A stretch of 21,464 bases of DNA, taken from positions 1 through 21,464 of the forward strand of contig LUCW03001950.1 of assembly GCA_001586965.3 (NCBI GenBank). The letters run 5' to 3'. Source of the DNA: Sphaeroforma sirkka (lineage: Eukaryota; Opisthokonta; Ichthyosporea; Ichthyophonida). Numbering within the stretch: position 1 is the stretch's first letter; the number at the start of each line of letters is the position of its first letter. The notes below the pieces were generated by a model that saw only the letters and a list, made by a program, of their open reading frames with translations, did not search any database and had not been told where the DNA came from. Position numbers and translations under genes: made by a program. Shown one piece after another: positions 18,140 through 21,464 of the stretch.

Positions 18140-18788
18140 GACATGGGGAAGGAGTTCACCAACAAGTTAGTGGAGCTTCTGGTCCAGGAAGTGGGGATGC
18201 TACATAAGGTGTCTCCACCATATCGACCCCAAGTGCTGGGCGCGGCAGAACGACGTCACAAGGAGATTACACGTTCTATTCGACAATGCTGTGAGGCAGT
18301 TCCCCTTCGATGGGACGAACGCCTTCCGCTTTTACGATGCTATACCAGAACCTTCGGATATCCCGTCATAAGAAGAGTGCACCGTTTAGCGTGTACTTTG
18401 GCCGCCGCCATGTTCCGTTCGCCGATTTCACGGACGAGTTACCGGATTCTCAGCCGATGACGAATGACACCTGGGCACAACGATTAGACCAGTTACAGGA
18501 CATTATATTGCCGACCCTCCCACCACATTACCAAGAAGTATACAGGCAAGCTTACGACGACATTTGACCGCCTGCATGCTCACGACTTGGTACATTTCGA
18601 CGAAGGAGATGTGGTCATGGTACGATCAGAAGGCCGAACAACGAAGGCTATGCGGCCATTGTTTTGGACCATATGTAGTCAAAGCTAGACACGGCCAACG
18701 CTACGAGTTAGCGAACAAGGATGGTTCCGCCCCACCAGAATTCAAGACCAAACCGGTACGGGTGGGAACTCCTCCGTTTAGTGCATAG
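18140..18788 (+). pseudogene. pol: integrase catalytic end and GPY region, pol copy 2
   Basis: The second Asp (18140-18142) and the Glu (18248-18250) again have 35 residues between them. Upstream the frame reads KIQTDMGKEF without the shift seen in copy 1. Three frames are needed afterwards: to the end of RSIRQCC; then KSAPFSVYFGRRHVPFADF; then GPYVVKARHGQRYELANKD. Near 18525 CCTCCCACCACATTACC reads as LPPHYQEVYRQAYDDI, against a shifted version in copy 1. Confidence 0.82.
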
Positions 18789-18828
18789 ACGCACAGACCC
18801 ACCAATTAACGAAGACTTATGGACCGAA

Positions 18829-19286
18829 GGAGGGGTTGAGTTTCGCCATATTATCACACATCGTACGAATGATGAGAGACGGGGAAATTAGAATACCTGG
18901 TGAGATGGCGAGAAGGCGAACCAACGTGGGAAACAGCAGAAGCTTTTGATGATGCCAACGATATCGCGGCCTACCACAAAGCTTCGCAGACACGGACATG
19001 TAAGCGCCAACGTGCACAAGTTCTAATACTTTATCTTCAATATAACTTTGTTCTCGGATATCGAGCTCAAGCTCTGGAGCATAAACCAGCAACTCTAGCT
19101 CCTGAGTATAAACCAGCCACTCGAGCTCTTGAGTATAAAAAGCAGACTCTAGCTCCCGAGTATAAACCAGCAACTCTAGCTCCCGAGTATATAAACCAGC
19201 CTGAGTATAAACCAGCAACTCGAGCTCTCAGAGCTCAGCCTCGAGCTGAGTATAAACCAAAGCTCTTGAGCAAAAACCAGCACTGA
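18829..19286 (+). pseudogene. pol: chromodomain running into the 27-bp array, pol copy 2
   Basis: The chromodomain start (LWTEGGVEFRHIITHRTNDE) is in frame with the upstream linker here, then an extra GA shifts the frame at about 18876. The open frame from 18900 has LVRWREGEPTWETAEAFDDA, NDIAAYHKASQ, a basic tail (CKRQRAQV), and then reads through the array as 9-residue repeats of the EYKPATLAP / EYKPATRAL type to 19286. In copy 1 a missing T stops the frame after RAQV. Whether the repeat is ever translated is unknown; the read-through may come from a one-base difference. Confidence 0.72.
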
Positions 19287-19558
19287 GGCATAAAAAGCTC
19301 CCTTGAGAGAAGCTCTCTGAGTATATAAAAAGCCACTGAGCTCGAGCCTGCCCCGATAAACCAGCGACTCTAGCTCCCGAGTATAAACCAGCCTCTCGAG
19401 CTCTTGAGTATAAACCACAAAGCGACTCAAGCTCCTGAGTATAAACCAGCCACTCGAGCTCTCGAGAATAAACGGTTAGCACTCGAGCTCGCTGAGGGAA
19501 AAATCGTCAGCGGCTCAAGTCAAGAGGTTAAATGAGCCACTTTGCTTCGGAGTATAAC
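19077..19558. repeat. 27-bp hairpin/TATAAA repeat array, copy 2
   Basis: About 16-17 units of the same family as at 14403. The first five are regular 27-bp A/B/C monomers. The middle (19195-19370) is scrambled with deletions and a GTATATAAA variant, then regular units resume. The last units match copy 1 unit for unit (ACGGTTAGCACTCGAGCTCG, GCGGCTCAAG). The arrays therefore share their edges but differ internally, as expected of slippage or unequal exchange. Both strands are open over part of it because units are multiples of three. Confidence 0.9.
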
Positions 19559-19763
19559 ACAGCGAAATCAATCAAACAACTCCTTGGGCATTGTTTTGAA
19601 AACAGCGGGTTAATGGTTTGCACGGTTTCTGCCACTGGCAGTTTTTCTCCGACACAAATACAGTCCTATATTGTACTTGCCAAACTCCTATATGCTGACA
19701 CAGATGAACAGTAGCTTCAAGAATTCAAACACGACGGGTCGCTCGAGACGTACACATCGGGTC
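19559..19763 (+). other. 3' UTR spacer, copy 2
   Basis: Counterpart of 14858-15058 with small indels. The ORF at 19532-19714 runs through it but has no motif and is not kept between copies. Confidence 0.65.
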
Positions 19764-19924
19764 CTCTAGCTCTCTGAGGTAAAATGCCAGCACAATGCTC
19801 TAGCTCTCTGAGGATAAATGCCAGCACAATGCTCTAGCTCTCGAGGATAAATGCCAGCACAATGCTCTAGCCTCGAGGATAAATGCCAGCACAATGCTCC
19901 AGCTCGGATAATGCCAGCACTAAG
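19764..19924. repeat. 33-bp repeat array, copy 2 (five units)
   Basis: CTCTAGCTCTC.GAGGATAAATGCCAGCACAATG-type units of 34, 34, 33, 32 and about 29 bp, each shorter than the one before because of losses in the CTCTCTGAGG stretch. This core is a near-palindrome. Copy 1 keeps only two units. Confidence 0.88.
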
Positions 19925-19990
19925 GTGTACCATGCTATTCTTATCATCTCTCTGAAACTGGCACACCTGCTTTGTTCAGTGCTTCAGTTT

Positions 19991-19998
19991 GGGGGGGG
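19991..19998 (+). promoter_or_regulatory. polypurine tract (G8)
   Basis: Eight G residues, preceded by CAGTTT and followed by one T, lie directly before the 3' LTR. This is where plus-strand priming would start in an LTR retrotransposon. No such tract follows copy 1's arrays at 15118, so only copy 2 has a complete 3' end. Confidence 0.72.
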
Positions 19999-19999
19999 T

Positions 20000-20184
20000 T
20001 GTGGTCAGAATACAAGTACTTATATTTATTTGATTATTTTAGGTTTATTAAGTTTTTACAGTTTATCAGAATAATCTGATAAACTGGGTTTTAGGGTTTT
20101 GCTGGTTTTACAGCACATGACCAATGACCCATTTAAGAGTCAAATATTTTAGGATTACTGTTTATAATTATTAATAAATGAACA
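20000..20184 (+). repeat. 3' LTR-A
   Basis: TGTGGTCAGAATACAAG to AATAAATGAACA, 185 bp, with a perfect hairpin at 20060-20085 and AATAAA near the end. It differs from the 5' LTR by a few substitutions (for example GACTCAT to GACCCAT) and one or two indels. The small LTR divergence suggests fairly recent insertion unless conversion or assembly has altered it. Confidence 0.88.
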
Positions 20185-20513
20185 AGCAGGAGGGTCCTCC
20201 ACTAAAATACAGGACACTGGACTTTGCTCGACCTTGGCTTTGGCCACTGCTGATTAGACTCCTTGTTATAGCGTTCACTGGGCTGCTTGAAGGCGGGTGC
20301 TTTTTCTTCTGCTGGCCTGAGACTGCTCCATTGTCAGCTCTTTATTTGAAGCTTCGTGGGGTTTACCAATAAAGCTATTTCCTGCATCAATCTTTCGCTT
20401 TGGACCACTACAGCGACTGAGAGGCTATATGTGGTGAGCATGCATGTCAGTTTTGGAAATAAATAATATTATCCCTATGGCCTCCGTGCCAGTATACCCC
20501 AAAAAAAAACGTG
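20185..20513. other. right flank, nothing recognised
   Basis: GC-richer than the left half. An ORF at 20178-20372 starts inside the LTR and ends close to an AATAAA at 20371. It has a hydrophobic stretch but no known motif, and I do not accept it as a gene. An A9 run lies at 20501-20509. Confidence 0.35.
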
Positions 20514-20990
20514 ATGCAGATATCATCCCTTTGCCGACTTCCAGCCGCCTATCCGTGCTTAACGCAAAAGTTTAAACGTATCTTTGAGAAGTCTTTCCTT
20601 AAGCTGGGATTACACAGGCCACTCCAGCTCTGCTACCCATGCTACTCAAGCTGGCTTCATATCACGATACTCCCTGTTGTAATCAAGCACTCGCCGCCAT
20701 GGAATCTGGAAGATACAGTCGGAAGATGGAGTGAAAACAACAGTTCTGTCTGGATGTTACCAAGGTATACAGCCGACAAAGGTTGCTCTCTCACGCCTGT
20801 AGGTACTCACTCCCTTCCGCCACGCTGGAATGCCCGGAAAGTGAATCAACGCCTTTTCTGCCTCCGTGCACTATTTGAAAGGTTCCTACCCGGTGACATA
20901 CCACGCAGTACGCTCTCGCCTCTATTTTATAGAACAAAAGGCTCAATCGTTGACCTTGTGCTCTTTTTATTAACTACATGGATTCCATAG
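20514..20990 (+). CDS. unassigned ORF, about 158 codons
   Basis: An open frame from ATG at 20514 (MQISSLCRLPAAYPCLTQKF) to TAG at 20988-20990. It is rich in L, P, W and C, contains KFKRIFEKSFLKLGLHRPL and ends LVLFLLTTWIP. I do not recognise a domain, a clear signal peptide or a family. The reverse strand has stops, so the opening is strand-specific, but a frame this long can occur by chance in a 48%-GC-like stretch. It may be an exon or fragment of a host gene, or noise. Confidence 0.25.
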   Translation: MQISSLCRLPAAYPCLTQKFKRIFEKSFLKLGLHRPLQLCYPCYSSWLHITILPVVIKHSPPWNLEDTVGRWSENNSSVWMLPRYTADKGCSLTPVGTHSLPPRWNARKVNQRLFCLRALFERFLPGDIPRSTLSPLFYRTKGSIVDLVLFLLTTWIP

Positions 20991-21464
20991 GCATTGTCAC
21001 GCTAGCACAATTCTGGCCCGGCTTACTCTCCGTTTTGTTTTATCTGTCGATGACACATGGACCCAAGCCTCCAAACCTGTTCCGCTCCAATCCTTCTTAG
21101 ACGACATTGACGTGTAAAAATCAGACTAACCAGAGCTGACCATCGGTGTTGATAGATTAACGAAAATGAAAGTACGATTTCAAAGAGTATTGGCTTATAA
21201 TGCAATCCTAAGTTTATCTTTAGCCCATGGTAATGAGCTAAAAGATTAGGAGACAAAATTAATACTGTTGTCTTTTATGGCTCCACTCTAATCTCACTCT
21301 ACCTCACTAATCTAGCGTTTATTTTATGTTTGATTTACTAAAGACTGGATCTCGTTTTTTTCTTGGACGCATAGTTAGCATTTTTACTTGTGAGGAAACA
21401 ATCTCCCATTTCAAACTGATCTATGGAAATATCTCTTAAGTCGAACTTAAGAAAATAAAAAATA
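20991..21464. other. right end, nothing recognised
   Basis: AT-rich flank with no motif. The minus-strand ORF at 21023-21256 has no recognisable feature. Confidence 0.35.

Larger units (their letters stand above)
15125..19030 (+). pseudogene. pol: pol copy 2 (second tandem pol)
   Basis: The whole pol is repeated head to tail, starting at the GTAGCCGATCA segment that ends the gag-pol linker in copy 1. The offset to copy 1 grows along the unit: 4632 at the protease active site, 4654 at YIDD, 4663 at NPPW, 4665 at the integrase Glu and 4674 at the 27-bp array. This means many small net insertions in copy 2 (or losses in copy 1), mostly in PR-RT-RH. Gag is absent. YIDD is at 16308-16319. Stops and shifts are frequent in PR-RT-RH, while the Dam-like and integrase part is better preserved. 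Confidence 0.88.
7194..20184 (+). mobile_element. Ty3/Gypsy chromovirus-like LTR retrotransposon (element A) with duplicated pol
   Basis: About 13 kb is bounded by near-identical 186/185-bp LTRs. The order is 5' LTR, long leader, gag, pol copy 1, 3' repeat arrays, pol copy 2 (without gag), 3' repeat arrays, polypurine tract, 3' LTR. The order PR-RT-RH-IN with a terminal chromodomain is that of Ty3/Gypsy chromoviruses. A Dam-like methyltransferase domain between RNase H and integrase is unusual. Both pol copies carry frameshifts, so the element as written is not autonomous. No target-site duplication was found (CTCCA on the left, AGCAG on the right), which suggests recombination at an end or misplacement of one boundary. 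Confidence 0.88.

Noticed and set aside
18817-19482. Minus-strand ORFs with LVYTRELEL-type repeats
   Set aside because: They are the reverse strand of the 27-bp array. Units of three-multiple length keep several frames open, and no start or domain supports a gene.
20185-20201. Target-site duplication CTCCA
   Set aside because: CTCCA precedes the 5' LTR at 7189-7193 and also occurs at 20197-20201, but that is 12 bases beyond the 3' LTR end. A five-base match at that distance is not evidence.
20178-20372. 64-codon ORF beginning in the 3' LTR
   Set aside because: The start codon belongs to the LTR end (AATAAATGAACA) and the rest has no motif; a chance fusion is more likely.

Overview
The window reads as repeat-rich, non-genic DNA from a eukaryote. 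The evidence is LTR retrotransposons, a chromodomain integrase, AATAAA-type signals inside LTRs, and no bacterial-style gene packing. I cannot name the organism. Nothing here separates an alga, a fungus, an oomycete or another protist, and the standard genetic code is assumed. No confident host gene was found.

Layout. (1) Positions 1-1440 hold three decayed, tandem relics of a domain resembling phage-type DNA N6-adenine methyltransferase (Dam), related to the domain in the large element further right. (2) Positions 1441-3417 are AT-rich filler with a degraded LTR-B copy (about 1550-1835), three tandem copies of a 176-bp repeat (2471-2998) and a 22-bp repeat (3241-3304). (3) An LTR-A-like solo LTR lies at 3418-3611. 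(4) An LTR-B pair (3620-3910 and 6879-7193) bounds about 3 kb with no recognisable coding sequence, a non-autonomous or eroded element. (5) A large Ty3/Gypsy chromovirus-like element, element A, runs from 7194 to 20184. It has 186/185-bp TG...CA LTRs, a 1.3-kb leader, a broken gag, and a pol in the order protease, reverse transcriptase, RNase H, Dam-like domain, integrase (HHCC, DD35E), chromodomain. A 3' region of 27-bp and 33-bp hairpin/TATAAA repeat arrays follows, then a G8 polypurine tract. (6) Positions 20185-21464 are flank with one unassigned ORF.

The most striking point is that pol plus its 3' repeat array occurs twice in tandem between one LTR pair: copy 1 about 10520-15118 and copy 2 about 15125-19924. 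Only copy 2 is followed by a polypurine tract and a 3' LTR, and only copy 1 is preceded by gag. The copies are very similar but differ by many 1-3 base indels, often with one copy open where the other is shifted. Both are broken as written. This may be true decay after a template-switch or recombination duplication, or uncorrected indel errors in the assembly.

In a working element, Gag would package the RNA, protease would process the polyprotein, RT/RNase H would copy the RNA, and integrase with its chromodomain would insert the DNA, perhaps at marked chromatin. The role of the Dam-like domain is unknown.
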